Shown: one piece after another, positions 1-9,438 of the stretch
How positions within the stretch are numbered: the first letter of the stretch is position 1
How the letters are laid out: each line of letters begins with the position of its first letter
From: Pseudomonadales bacterium
GTDB taxonomy: Bacteria; Pseudomonadota; Gammaproteobacteria; Pseudomonadales; Halieaceae
DNA length: 64,000 bases
Assembly: GCA_024234735.1 (NCBI GenBank)
Contig: JACKNV010000003.1
Location: 276,653 to 340,652 of the forward strand
Direction of reading: 5' to 3'
Program-made: the position numbers and the translations under genes
Notes under the pieces: generated by a model
What the model was told of the DNA's origin: nothing
What the model saw: the letters and a program-made list of their open reading frames with translations, nothing else
The model's database searches: none

Positions 1-16
1 GCAACAGGCTTTGGGT

Positions 17-703
17 CTATTTAAAGTAATACTCGCTCATACCCAGAGACACCATATTTTCCACGTCGCAGAAACCCGGTAGATGTTCAAACATTTCCTG
101 CTGGGCTTCCAGGGAACCGAAATAGCGTGAATCGTCGGTGAAATCCTCCAGGCTGCGGAAGTGCTCCGACACAATGGCGCGATAGGCCGGTGCGTGCGGG
201 GTGAGCGGCCTCGCAACGGCGTTTCTCACGTAGGACCAGCGCAGTGGGTGCAGCTCGAATGTCTGGGCGGAATGCAGTACCTGCCAGTTGTGGTAGAACG
301 CCTCGTCGGAGATACCATCGGGTTTGCCATTGGCGCTGAACTGGGTCACACCTGGCCGTCGCTCGCCCTCCTTCCAGTCGACCTCGAAGGGCTGCACCAG
401 GGATTCGGTTACCAGGTAGCCGGCAACCGATGCGCTGCATTCCTTCAGGCAGGACTCGATCGGGGCGCGCCTGTCCAGGTTGGCATGCCAGAACGACACC
501 ACCGCGGCCACATCCTGCCACGGCCCTATCAGGCGCCCGGGAGCTGCTTTTGCGAGAACGCCGTTCAGATCGGCGATGGTAATGGTAATATCGCAAGCCC
601 CGGATTCGCGCAGCGTGTTCACACCCTGGTCCAGCAGATGCCCGCCAAAAGCCTCCGTGGTAGCATCGGCAGGGCAACCCAGCAGGTAAATCATTTTCTC
701 CAT
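17..703 (-). CDS. EthD-like dimeric alpha/beta-barrel protein
   Basis: A 228-residue cytosolic protein with no signal peptide or membrane segment. Its make-up (an N-terminal MEKMIYLLGCP beta strand, and a second half with HSAQTFELHPLRWSYVRN followed by an APAYRAIVSEHFRSLEDF strand-helix) recalls EthD/ferredoxin-like proteins with two repeated barrels. Such proteins are often found beside catabolic dioxygenases and acyl-CoA enzymes, and their reaction is usually unknown. The ATG at 703 gives the full length. The gene stands alone; the next gene on the same strand ends 158 bp further on. The family is a recognition call, and no catalytic role is claimed. Confidence 0.55.
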   Translation of the reverse strand: MEKMIYLLGCPADATTEAFGGHLLDQGVNTLRESGACDITITIADLNGVLAKAAPGRLIGPWQDVAAVVSFWHANLDRRAPIESCLKECSASVAGYLVTESLVQPFEVDWKEGERRPGVTQFSANGKPDGISDEAFYHNWQVLHSAQTFELHPLRWSYVRNAVARPLTPHAPAYRAIVSEHFRSLEDFTDDSRYFGSLEAQQEMFEHLPGFCDVENMVSLGMSEYYFK

Positions 704-861
704 GACATGTCCCGTCCATCAGTGGGTGCGGCATCGCTATACAGCGTATATTACCTGAACAATAAAACTGGAGTGCGTTCCGATTGAACGGATTGGCTCG
801 GCGATCGTCGGCCGGGCTGCGCAGGCGTTACCGGAGGCCCAACCCGGACTCCCCCGGGATA

Positions 862-1707
862 CTACTGATCGTTGCCGGGTACGCCGGGTGCAACAGGCTG
901 TTGTTGCAGCGGCTCCGCGGGTAGCGATTCCGTCTGTGGCGGTTGCGCACCCGTTGTGGTTGCCCCGATCTGCGAGCGTTTTTCCCATTCAAACAACGGC
1001 AGAGCCAGGAAACCGGCCTTCAGCGTCTCGTCCCAGGAGCGTTTGATATCGCGTAAATAAGTGTCTTCGGCGTCCAGGCGCACATAGTGGGCGGTGTTGA
1101 AGCTGTCTGCTTCGTATACCAGGACTTCGATGGGCGGCCCCACTGTTGCGTTGGAGCGTATGGTCGAGTCCATCGAGACGATGGCACAGCGGGCGGCGTC
1201 GTCGAGTGAGGTCTCGCGATGCAGGATCCGATCGAGAATGGGCTTGCCGTATTTGCTCTCGCCAATTTGCAAGAACGGCGTCTCATCGGAGTCGGAAATG
1301 AAATTGCCAGCCGAATAAACCAGGTAAATGCGATGCTTGCCGCCCTGTATCTGGCCCCCGAATAAAATCGAAGCCGAAGTATCTATGCCACTGCCTCCGG
1401 TCGCTTGCTGTGCCAGGTTCTGCTCTTCGCGGCTGACCTCGGCGACATAGTGAGCACCCTCGTTGATTTTCTGGCAGGTGAGCAGGCTTCTCGGGCTGCC
1501 CTCGTCGATGTCCTGCCTGATGCGCTCGATGATTGCCTGGGTCGTGGCAAGATTCCCGGCTGACAAGATGCAGAATACGCGATCCGTTGCCGGTTGAAAG
1601 AGATGCATTTTGCTGTACGACGACAACATATCGGGGCCGGCATTGGTGCGGGAGTCGGAGCAAAAAACCAGCCCATTGTTGGTGGAAATTGCTATGCAGT
1701 ACGTCAT
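862..1707 (-). CDS. Anbu-type proteasome-like peptidase
   Basis: A 281-residue member of the Ntn-hydrolase proteasome/HslV superfamily, Anbu (bacterial proteasome homologue) branch. The N-terminus MTYCIAISTNNG puts a threonine right after the initiator Met, where the nucleophile lies in this family. The DSRTNAG segment near residue 18 and the Lys of SKMH near 33 match the conserved Asp and Lys of the active site. The C-terminal ~35 residues are Gln/Pro-rich and probably unstructured. Anbu proteins assemble into rings in the cytosol and usually lie beside transglutaminase-like, alpha-E and ATP-grasp genes. That partner cluster is not seen here, so the gene is either solitary or its partners lie elsewhere. 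Confidence 0.8.
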   Translation of the reverse strand: MTYCIAISTNNGLVFCSDSRTNAGPDMLSSYSKMHLFQPATDRVFCILSAGNLATTQAIIERIRQDIDEGSPRSLLTCQKINEGAHYVAEVSREEQNLAQQATGGSGIDTSASILFGGQIQGGKHRIYLVYSAGNFISDSDETPFLQIGESKYGKPILDRILHRETSLDDAARCAIVSMDSTIRSNATVGPPIEVLVYEADSFNTAHYVRLDAEDTYLRDIKRSWDETLKAGFLALPLFEWEKRSQIGATTTGAQPPQTESLPAEPLQQQPVAPGVPGNDQ

Positions 1708-1959
1708 TCTGATATTCCAGCGGTTTTGTGCCAGTCAAGCCTCAGCACTGTACCCGAAGTGGAGAGACTGGTGAAGCGGTAGATTGGAGGGGGCGGGGAG
1801 ATGCGGGTAGCGTACGAGTCGTATTGGGTGATGGGACCATCCGTGGCGCTACCCGCATCGCAACCCGACCATAAAGGTAGGCAAAGGGCGCTCCTGTAAC
1901 CAGGCGGATCACAGCGGTTTCGTGATTGGATTCACTGGCGTGGCGGTTGTTGCTGCAAA

Positions 1960-2970
1960 TCAGCTGTTACTGTCGCGCTGCACGATCCTGTGTGCTTTTT
2001 GATATCTACCTGGCGTATTGCCTGTCCATTTCTTGAAAACGCGATTGAAGGCGCTCTGTTCGGAAAAGCCCAGCAGTAACGCAATTTCCACGAATGATAA
2101 GCTGCTGTGAAGCAGGTACCTGCAGGCCAGTTGCTCGCGAAGGCCGTCGAGCAACGACTGGTAAGAAAAATGGTAGTCTCCCAGGCGCCTTTGCAGCGTG
2201 CGCGGTGAACACTCCATGGCCCTGGCGACCAGGGCCAGTGACACCGTACCCTGGGGAATCAGCCGCAATAACACTGCCTGCAACTGTTGAAGGAAGGGCG
2301 TTTTTCCCCCGACAAGCTCAGCGAATGCCGCCTCCTGCTGGTCCTGCATGGCCAGCACACTCGGCGGCAGTTGGCCTGTTTCCGGCAGCCTCGCGCGCTC
2401 GTAGTCGATGCCGATGCCGGGCACTGTTGAACCGAATTTGACTGGGCAACCGAAAAATTGCTCATACGCGGCAACATCCTCAGGTGGCTGTTCACTCAGT
2501 GCCACCCACTGCAATCGAAAAGTCAGGGGAAACCGCTGGCGCAAAAAACTCACCAGCGCGGCGAGCGCGGTCTGCACGAACAGTGCATTTGGCTCACCCA
2601 GCCTGTCAGGCCACGCCAGGGAGAAAGCGGTATCCTCCCGGTTGAGGATGCAGAAATTGATTCCGTAAAAACGCCGCTCGCCCAACTGATAAGTCTGCAG
2701 GGCATCGACCAGGGTTTCACTGTTGAGCACCAGGTAACCCAGCACCCCAAGATGCCGCAGTGATACCTGTGAGCCGATTTGCAGACCTGTATGGGGCAGT
2801 TGACTCAGTTCCCTGGCCTCTGCCAACAGGGCTCGCCACTGCTCGATCGGCAAACTCTCGCGGTCGGCCAGTGCGGCAACACGCGCTCCTAGTGACGGGC
2901 TGTCGATGGTGTACCGCTCCATCCACAACCGCATTATCTGGGCAAATTGACCCGACACCCGGATGATCAT
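1960..2970 (-). CDS. AraC-family regulator (arabinose-binding-like N-terminal domain)
   Basis: A 336-residue transcription factor. The first ~200 residues resemble the ligand-binding domain of the OruR/GliR type, and the last ~100 hold two helix-turn-helix motifs: VSLALVARAMECSPRTLQRRL and FVEIALLLGFSEQSAFNRVFKKWTGNTPGRYQ. I chose the ATG at 2970 (MIIRVSGQF), although the open frame extends far upstream, because homology-like sequence begins there. The gene is divergent from the TauD-like dioxygenase at 3127 and shares a 156-bp intergenic region, so it probably controls that gene. A near-copy of this intergenic region occurs at 14901. Confidence 0.8.
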   Translation of the reverse strand: MIIRVSGQFAQIMRLWMERYTIDSPSLGARVAALADRESLPIEQWRALLAEARELSQLPHTGLQIGSQVSLRHLGVLGYLVLNSETLVDALQTYQLGERRFYGINFCILNREDTAFSLAWPDRLGEPNALFVQTALAALVSFLRQRFPLTFRLQWVALSEQPPEDVAAYEQFFGCPVKFGSTVPGIGIDYERARLPETGQLPPSVLAMQDQQEAAFAELVGGKTPFLQQLQAVLLRLIPQGTVSLALVARAMECSPRTLQRRLGDYHFSYQSLLDGLREQLACRYLLHSSLSFVEIALLLGFSEQSAFNRVFKKWTGNTPGRYQKAHRIVQRDSNS

Positions 2971-3126
2971 GGTGCTACCCCCTCCGGGAATACTGCCGAC
3001 CCTGGCGTGATTGGTCAATACGGCGGCATGCCGACTTTCTACTATCTCCCGACCGAAAAAGCCGGCAATAGCAATTGCATCTTCGATCCCCCTGTCGATG
3101 CGGACTTTATCGCCATACAAGGAATC
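2971..3126. promoter_or_regulatory. Divergent AraC/TauD control region
   Basis: This spacer of 156 bp between two divergent genes must carry both promoters. Its first ~100 bases recur, with a few substitutions, at 14901-15024 beside another AraC gene. No palindromic operator is obvious. The sequence just before the TauD start (AAGGAATC then ATG) serves as ribosome-binding site. Confidence 0.5.
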
Positions 3127-3972
3127 ATGATGATGATGACAGTTACACCCAGCGGCCAGGCCTGTGGCGCAGCCATTCGCGGCCTCGATTTGAGCAGGCC
3201 ACTGTCTGCAGGAGAAGTCGAACAGATCAAACGGGCATGGGCGGAGCACCATGTGCTGTCGTTCCCGGACCAGGGAATGAACGACGACGACCTTGAGCGC
3301 TTTACCGGTTATTTCGGCAAGCTGGGCGATGACCCCTTCTTTCGCCCCATCGAGGGTCGACAGTATATTGCCGCCATCGCCCGCTACGCTGACGAGAAGA
3401 CACCGATTTTTGCTGAATCCTGGCACGCAGACTGGAGCTTCAAGGAGCAGCCGCCCATTGGCACATGCCTGCTCGGTATTACCATCCCGCCCGCTGGCGG
3501 CGATACGTTGTTTGCCAACCAGCATCTGGCGTACCAAAACATGCCCGAGGCCTTAAAAGAGCGAATCGCCGGCCTGAACGCCATTCACTCCGCAGTGATG
3601 GCCTACTCACCGGATGGCCTGTACGGCAAGCCCGACCCTGGTGTGAAAAGCGCCATGCAGCCGATCATTTCCGACGAAGCCCGCAAAACCCAGACTCACC
3701 CGCTGGTGATGACCCACCCGGACAACGGACGGCAGGCCATCTATGGCTGTATGGGCTATACCATCGGTATTGAAGGCATGGAGCAGGGCGAGGCCGAGGC
3801 ACTACTGCGGGAATTGCACCAGTGGCAATCGAAGGAGGAATGTGTTTACCGCCACAAATGGCAGCCGGGCATGCTGATCATGTGGGACAATCGCTCTGTA
3901 CTGCACGCAGCCACCGGCGGTTTTGAAGGCTATGACCGCCTGTTGCACCGCACCACCATCTGGCCGTACTGA
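3127..3972 (+). CDS. TauD/TfdA-family 2-oxoglutarate dioxygenase
   Basis: A 281-residue Fe(II)/2-oxoglutarate-dependent dioxygenase. The metal triad is visible: H100 and D102 (SWHADW) and H260 (SVLHAATGG), with R275 (LLHRTTIWPY) for the 2-oxoglutarate carboxylate. The start is one of four consecutive ATG codons at 3127-3138; the frame is open further upstream, but that part is regulatory. The family oxidises taurine, sulfonates, aryloxy acids or similar substrates; the substrate here cannot be named. It is divergent from an AraC regulator. A truncated paralogue lies at 14901-15270. Confidence 0.85.
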   Translation: MMMMTVTPSGQACGAAIRGLDLSRPLSAGEVEQIKRAWAEHHVLSFPDQGMNDDDLERFTGYFGKLGDDPFFRPIEGRQYIAAIARYADEKTPIFAESWHADWSFKEQPPIGTCLLGITIPPAGGDTLFANQHLAYQNMPEALKERIAGLNAIHSAVMAYSPDGLYGKPDPGVKSAMQPIISDEARKTQTHPLVMTHPDNGRQAIYGCMGYTIGIEGMEQGEAEALLRELHQWQSKEECVYRHKWQPGMLIMWDNRSVLHAATGGFEGYDRLLHRTTIWPY

Positions 3973-4115
3973 CCGCGACACACCGACATTGCCATCGAAT
4001 ATGACCCGGTCGGCGGTGGTGTGGTGAGTCGGGATTCTGTACCAATCCCGGTCCGGTATCTGGAAGCGGATCAGCGCTTAAACGGTCGCTGGAAAAAACA
4101 TTGCGGTGGTCAACT

Positions 4116-7100
4116 TCAACTGTCAGTTACCGCCTTGAACACACGTCCGTCATTGGCGGGCTGGCGGTTTCGGGACGCCAGCTTCACTATCACCACATAG
4201 AACAAGGGCACAAAAAATACCGCCAGGAACGTCGCGGCCAGCGTTCCGCCCACTACACCCGTGCCGATGGCGTGCTGGCTGCCGCTGCTGGCACCTGTTG
4301 CCAGGGCGAGGGGCAACACCCCGAAAACAAAAGCCAGTGAGGTCATGATGATAGGCCTCAGGCGCAGCCTGGCGGCCTCTGCGGTCGCCTCCAGCAGCGG
4401 CTTGCCCTGTTCTTCGTACAGTGCCCGGGCGAATTCGACGATTAGAATCGCATTTTTGGAAGCCAGCCCCATCGTGGTCAGCATGCCGACCTGAAAATAG
4501 ACATCATTGGACAAACCGCGCAGGAGGGTCGCGAGCAACGCACCAAGGACTCCCAGCGGCACCACCATGATGACGGCGAAGGGCACGGACCAGCTTTCGT
4601 ACAGTGCGGCCAGACACAAAAACACGATGAGTATAGCCAGTGCGTACAGGGTTCCGGCCTGCCCACTGGCGGCGCGCTCCTCATAGGACAGCCCGGTGTA
4701 CTTCACACTGATACCCATCGGAAGCTGTGTTGCGATGCGCTGCACTGCTGCCATGGCATCGCCGGTGGTGTAGCCGGGTGCCGGTGCCCCGAGGACCTGC
4801 ACTGCCGGCAACCCTTCAAAACGTTGCAGCTTGGGTGAACCCTCTCGCCATTCACCGCGAGCAAAGTTGGAAAATGGCACCATGTCGCCTTCACTGTTGC
4901 GCACATGCCACGCATTGAGGTCGTCAGGCAGCAGCCGTGAATCCCAGCGCCCCTGAACGAATACTTTTTTGGTCCGGCCACGATCGATGAAGTCGTTGAC
5001 ATAGGCCGAACCCCAGGCCGTCGACAGGGTCTGGTTGATGGCGTCCAGGGACAATTGCAGGGCCCGTGCGCGCTCGTCTTCGATGACTATCTGGTACTGG
5101 GCTTCGGCGGGCGGACCATTGGGCCGTACCATCGTCAGCGAGGGCTCCTGGCTCGCCATCTCCAAAAACTGCCCTACCGCCTGATCCAGCACTTCCCGAC
5201 CGAGGCTCGCATTGTCCTGGAGGTAGATATCAAACCCGTTGGCGGTACCCAGCTCGATAATCGAGGGGGGCACAATAGCAATCACCTGGCCTTCATTGAG
5301 GGTTGATAGGTACCTGTTTGCACGTTCCGTGACAGCAAAAATGCTCTGGGATGGGTCTGTTCGCTCTTCAAAACTTTTCAGGCTGACAAAGGCATTCCCG
5401 GAGTTTTGTCCGCGCCCCGCGAAGTTGAAACCGTTCATCGTGTGCACCGCCGCCACGCTGTCGCTTTCCTGCTCCAGGAAATAGTCTCGCACCTTGCCCA
5501 GCACTTCCTCGGTGCGCGCCGCTGAGGCATTGCCTGGCAACTGTACCTGCGCGATAAGGATGGACTGGTCCTCTTCGGGAAGGAAGGCCTTCGGCACCAG
5601 CTCAAACAGGACCGCCACGACGCCGATGATCAACAGGTACGCCAGCATGAAACGTCCCCGGCGCCGCAGCATGGCGGATACTCCACTCTCGTAACGCAGC
5701 GCGTTCCGATTGAAGGTTCGGTTGAACCAGCCAAAGAAGCCCTTTTTGTCGTGGTGATCACCCCTTGAAACCGGTTTCAGGATCGTGGCGCACAAGGCTG
5801 GCGTAAAGAACAAGGCCACCAGGACAGAGAAGCTCATCGCCGAGATAATGGTGATGGCGAACTGGCGATAGATGACACCGGTGGAGCCACCGAAGAATGC
5901 CATCGGCAGGAACACTGCCGAGATCACCAGGCCGATGCCTACCAGCGCTCCCTGGATCTGGTCCATGGATTTGCGGGTGGCGTCCCGTGGCGACAACCCT
6001 TCCTCAACCATGATGCGTTCGACATTTTCCACCACCACGATGGCGTCATCTACCAGGAGGCCAATCGCGAGTACCATTGCAAACATGGTCATCACATTGA
6101 TGGTGTAGCCCAGCGCATACAGCACCCCGAAGGTTGCCAGCAACACCACTGGAACCGCCAGCGTGGGAATGATGGTGGCGCGCCAGTTCTGCAGGAACAG
6201 AAACATTACCAGGAAGACCAGCACGATAGCCTCGGCAAGGGTATGTACTACACCCTCGATCGACGCCATCACGACTGGTGAGGTATCGAATGGGTAGGCG
6301 ACCCTGACGCCCTCGGGGAAGTAGGGCTCCATCTCGGCAATGGTCTCTTTCACCGCCGCGACGGTCTCCAGCATGTTGGCGCCGCTGGCCAGTCGCAGCC
6401 CCATGCCCGCGGCGGGCTTGCCGTTGAATTTCGATGAAATTGTAAAACTCTCGCTACCCAGGGTCACCTCGGCCACGTCCTGCAGGCGTACCTGCGAGCC
6501 GTCGGGATTGACCTTCAGCAGGATATTTCGAAACTCCTCCGCGCTTTTCATTCGCACTTTGCCGATGACTGTTGCTGTGAGTACAGCCTCTGAATGGCTG
6601 GGCAGTCCACCGATTTGACCAGACGATACCTGGACATTCTGCGCGCGGATCGCCTCGATCACATCCGGCGGCACCAGCTGATAGCTGTTGAGTTTCTCCG
6701 GATCCAGCCAGATGCGCATGGCGTAGGGCGCACCCATGACCAGAAAATCGCCCACGCCGGATGTGCGTGCAATGGGATCCCTGAGATTGGACACAATATA
6801 GTCGCCGAGGTCGGCGCTGCTTAGCTGGCCATCCTCTGAGACCAGCGCCAGCACCAGCATGAAGCCGGGCTTGTACTTGTTGACGCGCATGCCCTGGCGT
6901 TGGACTTCCTCGGGGAGCAGGGGGCTCGCCAGTTGCAGCTTGTTCTGCACCTGAACCTGCGCGATATCGGGATCGGTGCCTTGCTCAAAGGTAGCCACTA
7001 TCGTCACGCTACCCGTGGAATCGCTCTCGGAACTGATGTAGCGCAAACCGTCGAGGCCGTTGAGCTGTTGCTCAATCACCTGTGTCACCGTGTCCTCGAG

Positions 7101-7268
7101 AGTCTGAGCCGAGGCCCCGGGATAACTCGCGCTGATTGCCACCGCCGGCGGCGAGACGTCAGGGTACTGGCTGATGGGCAGTTTCATGACAGACAGCGCG
7201 CCACCCAGGATGAGCAGCAGGGCCAGCACCCAGGCAAAAATGGGCCTGTCGATGAAGAAGTGCGACAC
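4116..7268 (-). CDS. RND efflux permease (HAE-1, AcrB/MexB type)
   Basis: A 1050-residue inner-membrane proton/drug antiporter of normal length for the hydrophobe/amphiphile efflux-1 family. The N-terminus (MSHFFIDRPIFAWVLALLLI) is TM1, and two large periplasmic loops separate two sets of six TM segments. The proton-relay Asp pair is present in TM4 (GLLVDDAIVVVENVER). The start codon is GTG at 7268, only 2 bp after the stop of the membrane-fusion gene, so the two are an operon. No outer-membrane channel gene follows, so a TolC-like protein encoded elsewhere must complete the pump. IclR, transcribed divergently upstream, is the likely repressor. Confidence 0.93.
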   Translation of the reverse strand: MSHFFIDRPIFAWVLALLLILGGALSVMKLPISQYPDVSPPAVAISASYPGASAQTLEDTVTQVIEQQLNGLDGLRYISSESDSTGSVTIVATFEQGTDPDIAQVQVQNKLQLASPLLPEEVQRQGMRVNKYKPGFMLVLALVSEDGQLSSADLGDYIVSNLRDPIARTSGVGDFLVMGAPYAMRIWLDPEKLNSYQLVPPDVIEAIRAQNVQVSSGQIGGLPSHSEAVLTATVIGKVRMKSAEEFRNILLKVNPDGSQVRLQDVAEVTLGSESFTISSKFNGKPAAGMGLRLASGANMLETVAAVKETIAEMEPYFPEGVRVAYPFDTSPVVMASIEGVVHTLAEAIVLVFLVMFLFLQNWRATIIPTLAVPVVLLATFGVLYALGYTINVMTMFAMVLAIGLLVDDAIVVVENVERIMVEEGLSPRDATRKSMDQIQGALVGIGLVISAVFLPMAFFGGSTGVIYRQFAITIISAMSFSVLVALFFTPALCATILKPVSRGDHHDKKGFFGWFNRTFNRNALRYESGVSAMLRRRGRFMLAYLLIIGVVAVLFELVPKAFLPEEDQSILIAQVQLPGNASAARTEEVLGKVRDYFLEQESDSVAAVHTMNGFNFAGRGQNSGNAFVSLKSFEERTDPSQSIFAVTERANRYLSTLNEGQVIAIVPPSIIELGTANGFDIYLQDNASLGREVLDQAVGQFLEMASQEPSLTMVRPNGPPAEAQYQIVIEDERARALQLSLDAINQTLSTAWGSAYVNDFIDRGRTKKVFVQGRWDSRLLPDDLNAWHVRNSEGDMVPFSNFARGEWREGSPKLQRFEGLPAVQVLGAPAPGYTTGDAMAAVQRIATQLPMGISVKYTGLSYEERAASGQAGTLYALAILIVFLCLAALYESWSVPFAVIMVVPLGVLGALLATLLRGLSNDVYFQVGMLTTMGLASKNAILIVEFARALYEEQGKPLLEATAEAARLRLRPIIMTSLAFVFGVLPLALATGASSGSQHAIGTGVVGGTLAATFLAVFFVPLFYVVIVKLASRNRQPANDGRVFKAVTDS

Positions 7269-7270
7269 GA

Positions 7271-8428
7271 TCAGGAGCCCTCCTGTGATGCGCCCCGGGT
7301 GTAATCCGTTACCAGATCGAGACCCGTCGCCGGTTCCGCCCTGACCGGGGTGCCGGGGCGAAGCGAAAACAGCCCTTCGACCACTACCTGGTCACCAGCG
7401 GCGACACCATCGCCCACCAGCCAGGTGTTGCCCAGCATTCGCCGGGCGTCCACAGGACGGCGCTGGGCAGTGCCGTCAGCCGCCACGACCCAGACCGATG
7501 CCTGCCCGCTCGCATTGCGCAGCACCGCCTGTTGCGGCAGCAACTTCGCCCGTTGCAGCATACCTTCCTGCAACTCGGCGTGTACGAACATGCCCGGCAG
7601 TAGCTTGCCATCTGGATTGGGAAACTGGGCGCGCACGGTCACCGACCCTGTCCCGCTGTCAACGTTAACCTCGGAAAACATCAGCACGCCCTCCCGTGGG
7701 TAGACACTCCCGTCCTCCAGTACCAGCCTGACACGAGCCTTCCCCTGGTCACCGGCCGCGGCTTCGATAAGCCCCGCTTCGAGTGCCTGCCGCCAGTGCA
7801 GTATTCTCGAGACCGGCTGGGTCATATCCACAAAAATGGGGTCGAGCTGTGTCACGATCGCCATTTCCTGAGTCTGTGCGCTCGACACCAGAGCACCTTC
7901 GGTTACCCGACTGCGGCCGATGCGGCCACTGATCGGAGACAATACCCGGGTGTACGTCATGTCGATCTCGGCGACTTTGAGGGCAGCCTTGGCTTCTACC
8001 CAGGCCGCCTCGGCATCGTCGAACTGTTGCTGGGGAATGACCTTCTGTTCAAGCAGGCTCTTGTACCGGCGATAAAGGCTCTCGCTGGTTGCAAGTTGGG
8101 CCTGGGCGCGGGCCAGGGCGGCCTCGTAAGGCGCCGGATCAATCTGATACAGCGGCTGGCCTGCCGTGACAGCACTGCCTTCCTCAAACAGACGGCTCTG
8201 GACAATGCCGGACACTTGAGGGCGGACCTCCGCCACGCGGTGTGCCACGGTTCTTCCCGGTAGCCTGGCAGTCAGCATCAAAGGCGCTTCCTCGACCGTA
8301 TAGACGGTCACTGCCCGCTCCTGTGGCACGGGCGTCTCGTCCTCGACGCGGTCACATGCGGCAAGTACCAGAGTGAACAGAATGAACCCAAGGCATCGCG
8401 CCCGGGCAGGCAGGCTGGTGGTTGTCAT
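7271..8428 (-). CDS. RND efflux membrane-fusion lipoprotein (AcrA type)
   Basis: A 385-residue periplasmic adaptor. The N-terminus MTTTSLPARARCLG carries a hydrophobic stretch ending in the lipobox LVLAAC, so it is likely a lipoprotein. It is followed by the lipoyl halves, a coiled-coil hairpin (about residues 100-170) and beta-barrel segments typical of HlyD/AcrA proteins. I chose the ATG at 8428 because a GGAGG site precedes it; an in-frame start upstream would lose the signal peptide. It forms an operon with the permease gene 2 bp downstream and bridges the permease to an outer-membrane channel. Confidence 0.92.
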   Translation of the reverse strand: MTTTSLPARARCLGFILFTLVLAACDRVEDETPVPQERAVTVYTVEEAPLMLTARLPGRTVAHRVAEVRPQVSGIVQSRLFEEGSAVTAGQPLYQIDPAPYEAALARAQAQLATSESLYRRYKSLLEQKVIPQQQFDDAEAAWVEAKAALKVAEIDMTYTRVLSPISGRIGRSRVTEGALVSSAQTQEMAIVTQLDPIFVDMTQPVSRILHWRQALEAGLIEAAAGDQGKARVRLVLEDGSVYPREGVLMFSEVNVDSGTGSVTVRAQFPNPDGKLLPGMFVHAELQEGMLQRAKLLPQQAVLRNASGQASVWVVAADGTAQRRPVDARRMLGNTWLVGDGVAAGDQVVVEGLFSLRPGTPVRAEPATGLDLVTDYTRGASQEGS

Positions 8429-8474
8429 GAGCGCCTCCGGGTATCTGGTTAATTTCGATTGGTGAATCATAATA

Positions 8475-8510
8475 CGGTGCAGTGTACCGCATTGCGGTCC
8501 ATTTCCGCAA
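8475..8510. promoter_or_regulatory. Candidate IclR operator
   Basis: Two adjacent inverted repeats lie between the divergent efflux operon and the IclR gene. CGGT and ACCG flank 7 bases at 8475-8489; TTGCGG and CCGCAA flank 7 bases at 8492-8510. Placement and symmetry suit an IclR-type dimer-of-dimers site that represses the pump and autoregulates the regulator. The symmetry is seen; the binding is inferred. Confidence 0.4.
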
Positions 8511-8589
8511 GTGGTATCATGCGGCCCGGAGCACTGACGGGGCACTTGTGACCTTTGGGCCGGTGGAAGAATTACGGCGGACTACAGAT

Positions 8590-9369
8590 ATGAAGCGTGT
8601 TGATGAAAAGGAAGCGGCCAGTGACGGCAACGCCATTCAGTCCATCAGTCGGGCTGCGGCCATACTGCGCCTGCTGGGCCAGCACCCGGAAGGCATCAGT
8701 TTGGGCGGGTTGGCGCGCGCTACCGGGCTGCCCCGTTCCACCGCGCAGCGGATAATAAACGCGCTGCGCTCCGAGGACCTGGCGGAACTGGTGAATGGCG
8801 GTGTCGGTTTTTGCCTGGGGCCCGAGGTGAGTCGCCTCGCACAATACTATCGCGCACAACCCACTGAACTGATACGACCTGCATTGCAGAGCCTGGCCAG
8901 TGCCACCAATGAGAGCGTGATTCTGGCCAAACTGGATCGCCAGGAAGTCATGGTGCTGGACACGATCACCGCCGAACGGGAGTTGCGTGTAGTGATGCCG
9001 GTCGGCATCCAGCACATTCCCATCCACTCGACGGCATCGGGCAAGGCCCTGCTGATGGGGCTGGAGCCTGGAGAAATGACGCAACTACTCTGCAAACCGC
9101 TGCTCAGGCTGACGCCCAACACCCTTGACCTGGAGTCTCTGTCTGAGGCGATGGTTGGTTACCGGGAAACCGGTATTGCCACAGACTACGAAGAGCACGA
9201 ACTTGGCATCGGTGGTTTCGCCGTCCCGGTACAGACCGCTCTGGGTCTGTTTTCGGTCGCGGTTATTGTGCCTGCCGCTCGCATTGCCACCGTTGAAGCC
9301 GGAGTTCGTGAAGCATTGCTGGCCTGCCGCGAAGATATCGAGCAGCGCATCGGCCCCACTGCCCCTTGA
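8590..9369 (+). CDS. IclR-family transcriptional regulator
   Basis: A 259-residue regulator with an N-terminal winged helix (SISRAAAILRLLGQHPEG, then LGGLARATGLPRSTAQRIINAL) and a C-terminal effector domain (HSTASGKALLMGL near residue 150, and EHELGIGGFAVPV). I use the ATG at 8590 (MKRVDEKEA); the frame is open further upstream, but that would overlap the operator. It is divergent from the RND efflux operon, so it most likely represses the pump and responds to an aromatic or other small effector. Confidence 0.88.
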   Translation: MKRVDEKEAASDGNAIQSISRAAAILRLLGQHPEGISLGGLARATGLPRSTAQRIINALRSEDLAELVNGGVGFCLGPEVSRLAQYYRAQPTELIRPALQSLASATNESVILAKLDRQEVMVLDTITAERELRVVMPVGIQHIPIHSTASGKALLMGLEPGEMTQLLCKPLLRLTPNTLDLESLSEAMVGYRETGIATDYEEHELGIGGFAVPVQTALGLFSVAVIVPAARIATVEAGVREALLACREDIEQRIGPTAP

Positions 9370-9438
9370 CGGGGTAAGGTTAGCGGGCCGCCTCTGACTT
9401 AACGCCGGCGGGAATTGCCGCCCCGGCGCCTCGGTATC

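Noticed and set aside
161..787. Long plus-strand open frame opposite the EthD-like gene
   Set aside because: No homology or ribosome-binding site. It is the antisense shadow of a GC-rich gene.
2971..3537. N-terminal extension of the AraC regulator beyond 2970
   Set aside because: The extension overlaps the divergent TauD gene and gives non-homologous sequence. The usual length of the family fits the start at 2970.
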